Shown: piece after piece, positions 1-8,735 of the stretch
Layout: every line of letters starts with the position of its first letter
Position numbering within the stretch: position 1 is the first letter of the stretch
Assembly: GCA_021790995.1 (NCBI GenBank)
Contig: JAJYFA010000004.1
Location: forward strand, 1-64,000
Origin: Acidobacteriota bacterium
GTDB lineage: Bacteria; Acidobacteriota; Terriglobia; Terriglobales; Acidobacteriaceae
Direction of reading: 5' to 3'
Length of the DNA stretch: 64,000 nt
The notes under the pieces: generated by a model
Seen by the model: the letters and a program-made list of their open reading frames with translations, nothing else
What the model was told of the DNA's origin: nothing
Databases searched by the model: none
Position numbers and translations under genes: made by a program

Positions 1-2
1 CC

Positions 3-296
3 ATCTTCTGCTTCAACGACATTGCGGCGATGGGCGCCATTCGCGCCATTCGCGATGCCGGTCTCGACGTGCCAGGCGACATCTCGGTGGTGGGCTTTGA
101 CGACATCACCTCCGCGGCGTTTTCGGCCCCATCGCTCACCACCGTGCATCAGCCGCTCTTCGAGATGGGTCAGAAGGGCGCACAGCTCCTGCTGGAGCGA
201 ATCGCCAACCCAAAGAAGCAGTTTCCTGCCGAAATCGAAATGATCCCGGAGCTGGTTGTGCGGGAATCGACAGGACCGGCAAAAGCCCGGCCGTGA
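3..296 (+). CDS. LacI/GalR-family transcriptional regulator, C-terminal part (5' truncated by window edge)
   Basis: The open frame enters from the left edge and ends at TGA 294-296, leaving about 97 residues of the sugar-binding (periplasmic-binding-protein-like) domain. The visible signatures are FNDIAAMGAIRAI, then VPGDISVVGFDD, then SLTTVHQPLFEMG followed by AQLLLERI. This is the usual order at the end of LacI/GalR effector domains. The DNA-binding helix-turn-helix lies outside the window. It is probably a repressor of a sugar-use locus to the left; the effector cannot be read from this fragment. The 239 bp that follow before the next gene show no recognisable gene. Confidence 0.9.
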   Translation: MFCFNDIAAMGAIRAIRDAGLDVPGDISVVGFDDITSAAFSAPSLTTVHQPLFEMGQKGAQLLLERIANPKKQFPAEIEMIPELVVRESTGPAKARP

Positions 297-535
297 AAAT
301 GATGGCTCGGGATTGGAGCGAGCGAAACCGGCCCGTACATCGATGACCTGAGAACCACTCCGCATCCCGCGCCGCCGTCTACTGCGCGGAATGAAAAGGC
401 GCGGGCTTCGCTCTGCCCTTCAGGTCTCGACATGGCTGGACGATGCTTCGGTCTTCTGCCAAAAATGCCTCAAGTGACAAGCCCGCTCACGCAAAGCCGC
501 TCTCTCGCACAGAAACGTTCACCCGTGGGATCGGC

Positions 536-1222
536 TCATCTTGCGATAATGGAATACTCCGTACACAACAGCCGCGCAGGCGGTTCGTCTTCCACGATCT
601 CCGGGTAACGAGGAAGCGGGTCTTTGAAGTGGTTGTCCGCGTCATCGTCATTGACCGAGGAAACCTCGCCAATTAAGCCGTCACCTTCCACCGCATAGAA
701 CATGTGATAGAGATATGGCGTTAAGGTGATGGATTCGCCGGAGCCAAGAGTGACGATTGTTCCGGCTTCGACCGTGCGTCGAATTCCATCGCAGACCACG
801 GAAACAGGCGTCTGCGCGAATCCACCATCTTCATCGGAGTTATAGAGCTGCACAGCCAGGCGTCCAGCCCGCATTCCACCTCTGTTAATGATGTCTTCAG
901 TCTTTCGCGCGTGATAATGGAATGGCGTAACCTGACCTTGCCGCACAAACATTATCTTTTCGGCATATGTCTTCGATGCCCCTTGGCCAGCCGGAAATCC
1001 GTTACGCAGCGTAAAGAGTGTGAGACCAATCGATTTGAACTCTCCGGAGTTGAAGTCTGTAACATCCCACCCCAGCCGGCTTGCAAGCAGTTCACTCACT
1101 TCGCTGCCGCACCTGGACCAGTCCCGTGGCGTCCAATCGGCAAACGGCGGCAGAATAAAGTGATTCCGCGCAAAGAAGTCGCGCGCTTCTGCAATGTACT
1201 GGTTAATCGCGGATCTTTTCAT
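536..1222 (-). CDS. D-lyxose ketol-isomerase family protein (cupin sugar isomerase)
   Basis: 228 residues, ATG 1222 preceded by GGAACAAGGT. The protein matches the D-lyxose isomerase family, which interconverts D-lyxose and D-xylulose (some members also D-mannose and D-fructose) with a divalent metal in a cupin barrel. The diagnostic metal-site stretch TPFHYHARKTEDIINRGG (about residues 96-113) supplies two His and a Glu; a later His in TPYLYHMFYAVEGD (about 167-180) is the likely fourth ligand. The tail EVSSVNDDDADNHF is also family-typical. It is cytoplasmic, with no signal peptide. Its neighbour is a LacI-family regulator on the other strand, which fits pentose or uronate metabolism. Substrate preference is inferred from family only. 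Confidence 0.85.
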   Translation of the reverse strand: MKRSAINQYIAEARDFFARNHFILPPFADWTPRDWSRCGSEVSELLASRLGWDVTDFNSGEFKSIGLTLFTLRNGFPAGQGASKTYAEKIMFVRQGQVTPFHYHARKTEDIINRGGMRAGRLAVQLYNSDEDGGFAQTPVSVVCDGIRRTVEAGTIVTLGSGESITLTPYLYHMFYAVEGDGLIGEVSSVNDDDADNHFKDPLPRYPEIVEDEPPARLLCTEYSIIAR

Positions 1223-1615
1223 CGCACCTTGTTCCTTTCAAACAGTCGCACGTCGTGAACTTGCCAGCGCAGGGCCTCGCTCTCATGTCGGATGCGCAAC
1301 GCAAACTGAACGGGCTCTTGCTGCTCTTGAGAACTGCGTTCTCGCAATACCGGAACCCACTTGCCCATCATTCTAGAAACAGCTTCAGCAAGCTCAAATG
1401 GAAAATTCGCAATTCCTTGAGTGTTTCATTCGCCAAAACGAAGACATCAAGATCGATCCAGCTCAGAGCTTACGCAAACTGCGCTGCCCGCTTGTCCACG
1501 CGCGCAGAGATCGGGCGATTGATCCGCGCGCAACAACACAATCGCTCTTTAAATCACGTAGATTTCAGCAAGACACAAGCCCGCCAGATTTCACAAGGCG
1601 AACCCTGGGCGCGGG

Positions 1616-1621
1616 TATACT
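1616..1621 (+). promoter_or_regulatory. Candidate -10 element for dxs
   Basis: TATACT at 1616-1621 is a near-consensus sigma-70 -10 box, but no good -35 hexamer sits 16-18 bp upstream, so the call is tentative. Initiation about 7 bp downstream would give a leader of roughly 220 nt before the dxs ATG, beginning just before the structured region. Confidence 0.35.
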
Positions 1622-1652
1622 AGAGAGAAACGCGCCTGCGAGCGGTCAAAAG

Positions 1653-1783
1653 CGTATTGGGGCAACATCTGCAAGTTGACGCCGCCATGGTGACCGGGCA
1701 GGTTGGCGTCTTTCATGCGCGGTAGACCGGCGAAACCGGCGGTGGCCTGATGAAAGCAGACGAAGCCGCGAATCTGCCCCAGC
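1653..1783 (+). ncRNA. Candidate structured leader RNA (three-way junction) of dxs
   Basis: Complementary segments nest into one architecture. GGGGCA 1659-1664 pairs with TGCCCC 1775-1780. TCTGC 1668-1672 pairs with GCAGA 1756-1760. Inside them GACGCC 1678-1683 pairs with GGCGTC 1705-1710, and TTTCAT 1711-1716 pairs with ATGAAA 1750-1755. The last two helices abut each other and the inner closing helix with no unpaired bases; a five-base linker (1673-1677) remains. CGCGG 1718-1722 could also pair with CCGCG 1766-1770 as a pseudoknot. I do not recognise it as a named riboswitch class. The position directly upstream of an isoprenoid/thiamine-precursor gene suggests a cis-regulator. The function is inference and the pairing is read by eye. 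Confidence 0.45.
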
Positions 1784-1798
1784 GCAGCAAGTTATTTG

Positions 1799-1835
1799 CC
1801 CGGGGATCTCCCTTGGACACCCGGCTATTCCCGGG
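1799..1835 (+). promoter_or_regulatory. Hairpin adjoining the dxs ribosome-binding site
   Basis: 1799-1807 can pair with 1827-1835 (nine pairs, one G-U), so the 3' strand ends at the first G residues of GGGAAAGGA, the Shine-Dalgarno segment of dxs. It could serve as the translational switch of the upstream RNA structure. The loop (1808-1826) contains CCCGG, which offers a competing partner for the 5' strand. Confidence 0.4.
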
Positions 1836-1846
1836 AAAGGACGAAC

Positions 1847-3733
1847 ATGGGAACACTGCTGGAGTCCATCAACTCTCCCGCCGATGTTAAGCGCCTGAGC
1901 CCTGTGCAACTCGTCGAACTGGCCCAGGAGATTCGCGACTTCCTCATCCAATCTCTCGCCAGAACAGGCGGCCACCTCGGCCCCAATCTCGGCGTGGTTG
2001 AACTCACTCTGGCTCTCCATGCGGTCTTCAACACGCCCGAGGACAAGATCCTCTTCGACGTCAGCCACCAGGCCTACATCCACAAGATTCTCACCGGGCG
2101 CCGCGAGCGGTTTGAGACCATCCGCCAGCCGGGTGGCCTGAATGGCTTCATGCTGCGCACGGAGAGCGAACACGACTGCTACGGAGCAGGCCACGCCGGA
2201 ACCGCGCTCTCGGCCGCGCTCGGAATGGCCGTGGCGCGCGACCTTGCTGGAGGGCGCGAGAACATCGTTGCCGTCGCCGGCGACGCCGCCTTCACCAACG
2301 GCATCACCTTCGAGGCGCTGAACAACATCGCCGCGCAAACCAAACGCATGATCGTTGTGCTCAACGACAACGAGTGGTCCATCGATCGCAACGTCGGCGC
2401 CATCGCCCGTTACTTCCATCGCATCGTCACCAACGAACGCTACCAGTACCTGCACGACAGGGCCACACGCCTGATCGAGCGATTCGGCGGCAAAACCGCA
2501 GTGAAGGTTGTGCGCCGCGCCGAAGAGGCCGCCAAAAGCATGTTGTGGCCCTCCATCCTCTTCGAGGAGTTCGGCCTCGACTATTATGGCCCCATCGACG
2601 GCCATAACATTCCGCTGCTGATCGAGACCTTCAAATTTCTCAAGGCCCTCGATCACCCGGTACTGCTGCACATCCTGACGCAAAAGGGACGCGGCTTCCA
2701 GCCGGCGCTCGACGGGCAAAAAAAATTCCACGGCCTGGGGCCTTACGATCCCGAGACGGGCCACACACCCAACGGCTTGACCACCTACGCCGAGGTCTTC
2801 GCCAAAACGCTCGCCGATCTTGCCAATCAAGACGCGCGCATCGTCGCAATCACAGCGGCCATGCCGAACGGTACAGGACTCGATCACTTCCGGCCGCAAC
2901 ACCCCACACGCTACTTCGACGTTGGCATCGCCGAAGAACACGCTGTTGTGTTCGCCGCCGGCATGGCCACGCGCGGCTTCCGCCCCGTGTGCGCCATCTA
3001 TTCCACGTTTTTGCAGCGCGCCTTCGATCCTGTCGTGCACGACGTGTGCCTGCAAAAGCTGCCTGTTCTTTTCTGCATGGATCGCGCGGGCCTCTCTGGC
3101 GACGACGGCCCCACGCATCACGGCCTCTTCGACATCGCCTACCTGCGCGGCATTCCCGAGATCGTGCTCATGTCGCCAAAAGATGAAGACGAATTGGCCG
3201 ACATGATGAAGACCGCGATTGAACTGCAGTCGCCGAGCGCCATCCGCTATCCGCGGGGCGCGGTCGTTGGTGTTCCGCGCAAGCCAGAGCCGCAGACAAT
3301 TCCCCTGGGAAAAGCTGAGGTGCTTATCGACGGTTCTGACGTCGCCATTCTCGGTCTCGGCCCCATGACCTCGCTTGCGAAGGAGTTGGCCGCGACACTC
3401 ACGCGCGACGGCTACTCCGCCGCGGTCATCAATCCCCGCTTCGTCAAGCCGCTTGATCGAGAATTGCTGGATCGCTATGCCAAACGTGTGGCCGCCTTTG
3501 TTACCTTCGAAGATCATGTAAAGATGGGCGGCTTCGGCACCGCTGTAGTCGAAGCGCTCGAAGAGATGGACCTCGCGATTCCCGTGGTGCGCATCGGCTG
3601 GCCGGATCGGTTCATCGAGCACGGCAAGGTCGACGAACTCCGCGCACGCTACGGCCTCACCGCAGAAGCAGCATACGCACAGGTGCTGCCGCTGCTTAAA
3701 GGCCGCCGCCGCGCAACAATGGTGGCAAGCTGA
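1847..3733 (+). CDS. dxs: 1-deoxy-D-xylulose-5-phosphate synthase
   Basis: 628 residues from ATG 1847; an upstream ATG at 1796 is in frame but the sequence between is not family-like and GGGAAAGGA precedes 1847. The enzyme condenses pyruvate and glyceraldehyde 3-phosphate using thiamine diphosphate, the first step of the MEP isoprenoid pathway and a precursor step for thiamine and pyridoxal. Seen in order: GGHLGPNLGVVELT, DVSHQAYIHKILTGR, the ThDP-binding GDAAFTNG followed by NDNEWSID, GPIDGHN, then the transketolase pyrimidine domain with the catalytic Glu in DVGIAEEHAVVFAAG and the GLSGDDGPTHHG motif, and a C-terminal domain. DVSHQAY is typical (E. coli DVGHQAY) and GDAAFTNG replaces the usual GDGA(M/L)TGG, a mild divergence. 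It stands alone, and the leader described above is its most distinctive feature. Confidence 0.93.
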   Translation: MGTLLESINSPADVKRLSPVQLVELAQEIRDFLIQSLARTGGHLGPNLGVVELTLALHAVFNTPEDKILFDVSHQAYIHKILTGRRERFETIRQPGGLNGFMLRTESEHDCYGAGHAGTALSAALGMAVARDLAGGRENIVAVAGDAAFTNGITFEALNNIAAQTKRMIVVLNDNEWSIDRNVGAIARYFHRIVTNERYQYLHDRATRLIERFGGKTAVKVVRRAEEAAKSMLWPSILFEEFGLDYYGPIDGHNIPLLIETFKFLKALDHPVLLHILTQKGRGFQPALDGQKKFHGLGPYDPETGHTPNGLTTYAEVFAKTLADLANQDARIVAITAAMPNGTGLDHFRPQHPTRYFDVGIAEEHAVVFAAGMATRGFRPVCAIYSTFLQRAFDPVVHDVCLQKLPVLFCMDRAGLSGDDGPTHHGLFDIAYLRGIPEIVLMSPKDEDELADMMKTAIELQSPSAIRYPRGAVVGVPRKPEPQTIPLGKAEVLIDGSDVAILGLGPMTSLAKELAATLTRDGYSAAVINPRFVKPLDRELLDRYAKRVAAFVTFEDHVKMGGFGTAVVEALEEMDLAIPVVRIGWPDRFIEHGKVDELRARYGLTAEAAYAQVLPLLKGRRRATMVAS

Positions 3734-3989
3734 AAATGGCGGATCGCCACGATGCGAGAAACCGCGTCAGACCGAATTGACGATGCGAATGGTATATAGT
3801 CTCTTTATCTTTTGGGCTCCACGCCGGCGTCCCCGGCCCATCGGCGATAAAACCGCCAACTCGTCAGCCTGCAACGTACGGCGCTGCAGTCGCCAGCACG
3901 CTGCTTTTGTCCTGCAAAGTACCCTCCACAACTTGAAGTCCCGTTTCTTTCGATTCCTCCATCAATTTCTCCAACCCTCTCCGAACGAA

Positions 3990-5471
3990 ATGCATGTACC
4001 CATTCGCAGCCGCTCCAGCTTCGCTAACCCCGCTTGCTTCTTTCTAGTCTGCGCAATGGCCTTCAGCTCCATTACTGCCTACTCACAGGGCGCGCAGGCC
4101 ACGCCGCTGGTTTTGGCTGGCGGTACGGTCATTGATGTTTCCAACTGGGGGAATTCGGCGCGCGACATTGCCAACGCTATCGTCGTCATCCAGGGCAACA
4201 AAATCACTGCGGTTGGCCTTGCCGGCCAGGTCCCCGTGCCCAAAGGCGCGCGCATCGTCGACTGCACAGGCAAATATCTCGTTCCCGGTCTCATCGATGG
4301 CTACGCCGGCATGAACTCGCAGGCTCAGGCCAACGCCAACCTTTATATGGGCGTCACCACGGTGGTTGCGCGCGCCGACAATCAGCGCGGTTTTATCGAT
4401 CGCGACGCCCGCCCCACGCCCCACATCTATCCCGTCGACAGCATCGGCGTAACCGACAACTGGAGCCTGCTGGCGCGGCAGCCCGAGTGGGTTTCAAAGC
4501 TGCGCGAAGGCCCGCATACCACGGAACTGAGCCCGCAGGATACGGCGCGTCAGATGGCCGATACTGCGCGGCTGGGAACGCGTGTGCTCCTGCTGTCGTC
4601 TCACGTCACTGCCGCCAATTCCCAGTGGATCATCGCCCGCGCGCACCAGATGGGCCTCATCACCTACGGTATCTTTGCCGCTACGCCGTATCGTGTCGGA
4701 GTCGAAGCGGGCGTGGACGCCCTGCCGCGGATGGACCGCTACATTCTCGGCTCCATCCCCGATGAGCTCCAGCAACCGCTCAGCGACGATCCAGACGGCT
4801 CCGCTACCGCCACCGCATATGACTACGCTGAGCACGTTTCGCCCACCGACCGGCGCCTGCAAAACTACGCCCGGATTCTTGCCGCGCACCACTCCGCGCT
4901 GATGCCGGCCCTCAGCCTGTACTACGCCAATCTGCCGGAGCATCGTAACCTGTGGAAAGAGCCAGCCGCGGCGCTTCTCGATCCCAGCCGCATGTATCGT
5001 CCTACAAATCCCGCCACAGGGAGCATGGATTATCCGCTCCCAAGCTGGTCCCATCACCTGCCCGCAACAGCGCAGCGGTGGATGGAGGAGAACCTCCAGA
5101 AGAAAGCCGCAACTTCGGCCCTTCGACTTTGGCGCATCAATGAAACCATCTTTGCCGATATGCCGCACTACCTGGCAGCATCGGGCGCCGACGTGATGGG
5201 TACAATGCCCGGCATCTCGTTGCAAACCGAACTGGAACTCCTCGTGCGCATGGGACTTTCACCACGCGAGGCCCTGGCTGCTGCCACCAATAATTATGCG
5301 CTGCAGTTTGGCTGGAACGAGCTTGGCCTCATCGCCGCCGGCCGCCGCGCCGATATCCTCGTCCTCGACGCCGATCCCACTGCCAACATCTGGAACGTGC
5401 ACCGCATCTCCTCCATCGTCCTCGATGGCGAAATCCTCGGCCGCCAGGCCCTTCTAAATACAAGAAAATAG
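3990..5471 (+). CDS. Secreted amidohydrolase-family protein with a degenerate metal-binding motif
   Basis: 493 residues from ATG 3990, chosen because a signal peptide follows within the first 33 residues (hydrophobic FFLVCAMAFSSITAYS). Upstream in-frame codons give no plausible extension. No strong Shine-Dalgarno is visible. The fold is indicated by LVLAGGTVIDV, the beta-sandwich GKYLVPGLIDG and the C-terminal GLIAAGRRADILVLDADPT, all standard for exported imidazolonepropionase-like amidohydrolases. The usual metal motif after LIDG (HxH) is replaced by YAG, so both histidines are missing. The His in LLSSHVTAANSQW survives. Catalysis is therefore uncertain: it may be a pseudo-enzyme, binding protein or altered hydrolase. 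Substrate unknown. Confidence 0.75.
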   Translation: MHVPIRSRSSFANPACFFLVCAMAFSSITAYSQGAQATPLVLAGGTVIDVSNWGNSARDIANAIVVIQGNKITAVGLAGQVPVPKGARIVDCTGKYLVPGLIDGYAGMNSQAQANANLYMGVTTVVARADNQRGFIDRDARPTPHIYPVDSIGVTDNWSLLARQPEWVSKLREGPHTTELSPQDTARQMADTARLGTRVLLLSSHVTAANSQWIIARAHQMGLITYGIFAATPYRVGVEAGVDALPRMDRYILGSIPDELQQPLSDDPDGSATATAYDYAEHVSPTDRRLQNYARILAAHHSALMPALSLYYANLPEHRNLWKEPAAALLDPSRMYRPTNPATGSMDYPLPSWSHHLPATAQRWMEENLQKKAATSALRLWRINETIFADMPHYLAASGADVMGTMPGISLQTELELLVRMGLSPREALAAATNNYALQFGWNELGLIAAGRRADILVLDADPTANIWNVHRISSIVLDGEILGRQALLNTRK

Positions 5472-5859
5472 GCACGGCGCTGCTTTTGAAATGGCAAGAT
5501 TTCAATCCGGCCGATAAAGCCTGCAGAATGAGTGGAGCTTCAGCCGCAGAGCCATGCATTCGGCAATTTTCCGCACTTCGTTAGCCATTGCTCGTCCTTG
5601 CCCCACGATCTTCGTTGTTCCCTGAACTTCTTCCACGCCGATTCACCTCCCTACCCTTGCCTGTCTCCATCCCGTCAGAGCTACTTTCGTAGCCTCTGAG
5701 GCCGTCCCTTTCAAGACAAATATCTGCTTCTCACTGCTATTTTTTCCCCGGCACACAACCCAAATTTCCGACCGCAACAATTTTGCACAGTAAAACGCCA
5801 TTCCTTATGTAAAATTATTTCAACACTGACCATCCGAGAATTCATTGGAGTTTCACGCG
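5472..5859. other. 388-bp intergenic region, pyrimidine-rich
   Basis: No gene is visible. A short hairpin lies at 5676-5698 (GCTAC, loop TTTC, GTAGC plus three further pairs across a bulge). The right end contains the promoter candidate for the polysaccharide lyase gene. Confidence 0.5.
5783..5811 (+). promoter_or_regulatory. Candidate sigma-70 promoter of the PL4 lyase gene
   Basis: TTGCAC (5783-5788) and TATGTA (5806-5811) are separated by 17 bp in a locally A+T-rich stretch. Start of transcription would fall near 5819, about 40 nt upstream of the ATG. Confidence 0.45.
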
Positions 5860-8376
5860 ATGCCAAATCCTCTATCTGATCGCGTCTGCCAACCGGCACT
5901 GGCGGTCACTTTTGTCCTTGCCCTGGTTGCAGGCTGTTCCAGCTCTGGCTCTGGCAGCTCGACAACTCCCGCGCCTACGGTTGGCTCTCTCAGCATCACC
6001 AGTTCTCTCAGCTTTCAGACTTCCACCACCGCGGCCAGCAACGCGCAGGTCGCCACCGTTACCAACACCGGCCAAAGCTCTGTACAGATCGCATCAATCG
6101 GCATCGGCGGCGCCAATGCGGCCGACTTCTCCGAGAGCAGCAACTGCATCGGCACGCTGGCCCCTGGGGCCTCCTGCCAAGTGAACGTGACGTTTGATTC
6201 GACCACTGCCGGAAGCTTTTCCGCCGAGCTTGCGGTGAACAGCAGCACAACGCTCACGGCTCCCGCACAGACCAGCCTCACCGGAACGGCCACGGCACCC
6301 AACTCCCCCATCTCCATCAACACCACCGACGCCACCGACTGGAAGATCTCAAATAGCGCCCTCAACATCGACTTCGACACCACGGCCGGCAACATCTTCA
6401 GCATGACCCCAACCGGGTCTACCGATCAGCTTGTCGATACCACCACTCTCGGCGGCAATGGGCGCCCCAAAGGCTTCTATATGGACAATGCGGGCTTGGG
6501 CAGCGCCACGGGAACGCCCGGCTACGCAAATGTCGCGGCCAGCGGCAAGATGCCCGCCTACATTGACTGGTGGATCACGTATCCCTCCAGCGCCGCCAAT
6601 GCCTATACCTACACCGAGCATTGGGTTCTCGTTGCCAACGACCCCGGCATTCACGTCTACTTCGTCGCCAATCACGCTGCCACCGACATCGCCGGCAGCA
6701 TCGGCCAGGTGCAGTGGGCCTTCCGTGGCTCGCTCAGTGAATTCACTACCACCTACTCGGTCGATCCCTCGGTGAACAGCCCCGGCGTCACCACCGTACC
6801 GCTGCCGCCAGCCAGCGACGACTTCTCCACCGACCCCGGCCGCCAAGTGCAGGACGCGACAGTCGACCTCCACGGACTCACGCTGCCCAGCGGCTTCACG
6901 CGTCAGTTCTACACCAAATACGATTACGCCGGTTATGAGTATTTACACCGCGCCCATGGTGTCTACGGCGCCACCTATGGCATGTGGACCGTTTTGCCCA
7001 GATCCGAATCGCTTGCCGGCGGACCAACCAAGCAGGATCTCTACTTCACCGGAAATCTGTTGATGATCGAGGCCTATTCGAACCATCTCGACAACCAGAT
7101 GACGCTGGCCACGCCTGCCGGCGCCGCCAGTTCGCGCCTCTTCGGCCCGTTCTACATCCGCTTCAATAAGCTGGGCAGCACGGGCGCCTCCGGCAGCACC
7201 CTCTCCACCGCCGCCGATCTCTACGCCGATGCTCTCCAGGCCGGCGCCGGCTTCGGCAGCTTCTACGACAACGAGTCGCAACTGCTCAGCGCCGGCTACA
7301 TCCCCTCGAGCGGACGAGGCGCCGTCAGCGTGCAAATCAACGGCGTCACCGGCATCGGCTCAACCGCAACCAAATCCGCCTGGGCCGTGCTCAGCGATTC
7401 GGGCAAAAACTTCCAGCTATCAAGTGCCGGCGCCGAGTACTGGGCCGACATCTCCTCGACCGGCTCAGCCACCTTCAACAACGTCATCCCTGGCACCTAT
7501 CGTCTCTCCGTCTTTGTGCTCGGCCAGTTCGGCGAGCTTCGCATCGACGGCATCACCGTAAAAGCCGGCGCCACCACCACCGTTCCCACAGAGACCTTTG
7601 TGCCCGAAAACTTCGGCGCCATGGTCTTCGCCATCGGCACTCCCGACCGCTCCTCGCACGAATTTCTCCACGGCCACGACAGCAACGGCTTCGATGATAA
7701 GGAATATTGGGGCGCGTGGAATTACTGGCAGGACTACGCCGCCAACAAGGGCGCGGTCGTTTACAACGCTACCGCCGGCCCCGCTGGCCCGGCCACCAAC
7801 GACCTCAACCAGTGGAACGATAACCACTGGGGCGTCTTCAATCCCGGTCTATACGACGCCACGAACGACACCACGGACAACTACACGCACACCATCCCCA
7901 GCTACGTGGCCGCGCTTTCCGGCGCCAGCGGTGTCAACGGCGTGAGCACACGCACCCCCGTCTGGATCGTCCATTTCGCAACGCCCGGCAACGCCTCCAG
8001 CTACGCCTACACCGTGCTCTCAGTCGGCCTCGCCTGCGACTACGGCTCTTACGTCGTCACCCTCAACGGCACGCAGCGCACCTGGGCCTATCGAACCGCC
8101 GTTGCCTCAGACTGTGCAGTACGCAGCGGACTCTCCGGTTACTACCAGTGGATCGCCTTCGAATTTCCCGCCAGCGATCTGATGCCTGCGGGAGCCGACA
8201 ACGTGCTGACCATCGGCGTCAGTCAGACCTACGGCGCTATGGATGACGCATTGCGCCTCGAACTCACCAACACATCAGCTGCACCTTCGACAACAGGCTG
8301 GAACGACTACGAGTACGTCAGCACCTCCAGCAGCGGCGACAACGTGCCGGCCAATGACGCTGCTTCCAACCCGTAG
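5860..8376 (+). CDS. Lipoprotein polysaccharide lyase, PL4-like (rhamnogalacturonan lyase family)
   Basis: 838 residues from ATG 5860, preceded by TTGGAG nine bases upstream. The N-terminus has a lipoprotein signal ending in the lipobox LVAGC (Cys at about residue 26), followed by a Ser/Gly linker. Residues about 45-145 form a choice-of-anchor/HYDIN-like immunoglobulin fold (NTGQSSVQIASI, GGANAADFS, LAPGASCQVNVTF). Then comes the PL4 beta-sandwich (DFDTTAGNIFSM, KGFYMDNAGLG, YGMWTVLPRSE), a fibronectin-III-like middle domain with carboxypeptidase-like turn (VIPGTYRLSVFVLGQFGELR), and a C-terminal carbohydrate-binding sandwich (GTPDRSSHEFLHG, YWGAWNYWQDY). PL4 enzymes cleave the rhamnogalacturonan-I backbone of pectin by beta-elimination. 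It probably acts at the outer membrane surface. The catalytic residues were not individually assigned. Confidence 0.82.
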   Translation: MPNPLSDRVCQPALAVTFVLALVAGCSSSGSGSSTTPAPTVGSLSITSSLSFQTSTTAASNAQVATVTNTGQSSVQIASIGIGGANAADFSESSNCIGTLAPGASCQVNVTFDSTTAGSFSAELAVNSSTTLTAPAQTSLTGTATAPNSPISINTTDATDWKISNSALNIDFDTTAGNIFSMTPTGSTDQLVDTTTLGGNGRPKGFYMDNAGLGSATGTPGYANVAASGKMPAYIDWWITYPSSAANAYTYTEHWVLVANDPGIHVYFVANHAATDIAGSIGQVQWAFRGSLSEFTTTYSVDPSVNSPGVTTVPLPPASDDFSTDPGRQVQDATVDLHGLTLPSGFTRQFYTKYDYAGYEYLHRAHGVYGATYGMWTVLPRSESLAGGPTKQDLYFTGNLLMIEAYSNHLDNQMTLATPAGAASSRLFGPFYIRFNKLGSTGASGSTLSTAADLYADALQAGAGFGSFYDNESQLLSAGYIPSSGRGAVSVQINGVTGIGSTATKSAWAVLSDSGKNFQLSSAGAEYWADISSTGSATFNNVIPGTYRLSVFVLGQFGELRIDGITVKAGATTTVPTETFVPENFGAMVFAIGTPDRSSHEFLHGHDSNGFDDKEYWGAWNYWQDYAANKGAVVYNATAGPAGPATNDLNQWNDNHWGVFNPGLYDATNDTTDNYTHTIPSYVAALSGASGVNGVSTRTPVWIVHFATPGNASSYAYTVLSVGLACDYGSYVVTLNGTQRTWAYRTAVASDCAVRSGLSGYYQWIAFEFPASDLMPAGADNVLTIGVSQTYGAMDDALRLELTNTSAAPSTTGWNDYEYVSTSSSGDNVPANDAASNP

Positions 8377-8670
8377 CCGCCACTGGCCCGGCAAGAAATA
8401 CTGCTCCCGTGCTCCATCCTTTTTCCGCGCCCCTTGCGGAACAGGGTGAGAGACCACGCGACCATTTATCTGCCAGAACAACAGGCCCGTACAACAGCCC
8501 ACAAAGACTTTGCCTCTCAGAGCTTCCCGTCTGCGACGTTACGTCGCTTTCTCCCCGCGAGTTAAGCCGGCAAGATTCGAAACAGAATCTCTTTCATTAA
8601 AGAAATGCTGAGTTTATTATGAAGATAAGCGGCTATAAGTATATTTATATCAATGTATTTACTTAATTTC

Positions 8671-8700
8671 TTGACAGACTTAAATAAACTGATTCATAAT
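8671..8700 (+). promoter_or_regulatory. Consensus-like promoter of the TonB-CTD gene
   Basis: Perfect TTGACA (8671-8676), 18-bp spacer and CATAAT (8695-8700). The A+T-rich sequence directly upstream (8630-8670) could act as an UP element. Expected start about 8707. Confidence 0.65.
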
Positions 8701-8701
8701 T

Positions 8702-8712
8702 GTGATGGTCAC
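8702..8712. promoter_or_regulatory. Operator-like palindrome at the transcription start
   Basis: GTGA-TGG-TCAC (8702-8712) is a perfect inverted repeat lying just after the -10 box and over the expected start site, a usual place for a repressor operator. The regulator is unknown. Confidence 0.35.
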
Positions 8713-8735
8713 TATATTCGCTAAGGAGATTTCTG

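Larger units (their letters stand above)
1223..1846. other. 624-bp intergenic region containing the dxs leader
   Basis: From 1223 to about 1600 no convincing gene, repeat or RNA was seen; the open frames there lack coding-like composition and ribosome-binding sites. From about 1616 to 1846 lie a -10-like TATACT, a multi-helix RNA candidate and a hairpin that reaches the dxs Shine-Dalgarno region, each listed separately. Confidence 0.6.
8377..8735. other. 359-bp intergenic region with a strongly A+T-rich right half
   Basis: 8377-8590 shows no gene; a small palindrome GCGAC/GTCGC sits at 8533-8547. From about 8590 to 8720 the composition shifts to markedly A+T-rich, unlike the surrounding coding DNA, and holds the promoter and operator-like palindrome listed next. 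Confidence 0.6.

Noticed and set aside
1255-1623. A 122-codon plus-strand frame between the lyxose isomerase gene and dxs
   Set aside because: Starts with GTG without Shine-Dalgarno, codon use is not like neighbours and no domain is recognisable.
1747-1764. CTGATGA followed by GAAG, recalling a hammerhead ribozyme core
   Set aside because: The conserved GAAA is not present and no suitable helix arrangement or cleavage triplet was found; the segment is better explained by pairing with TTTCAT in the three-way junction.
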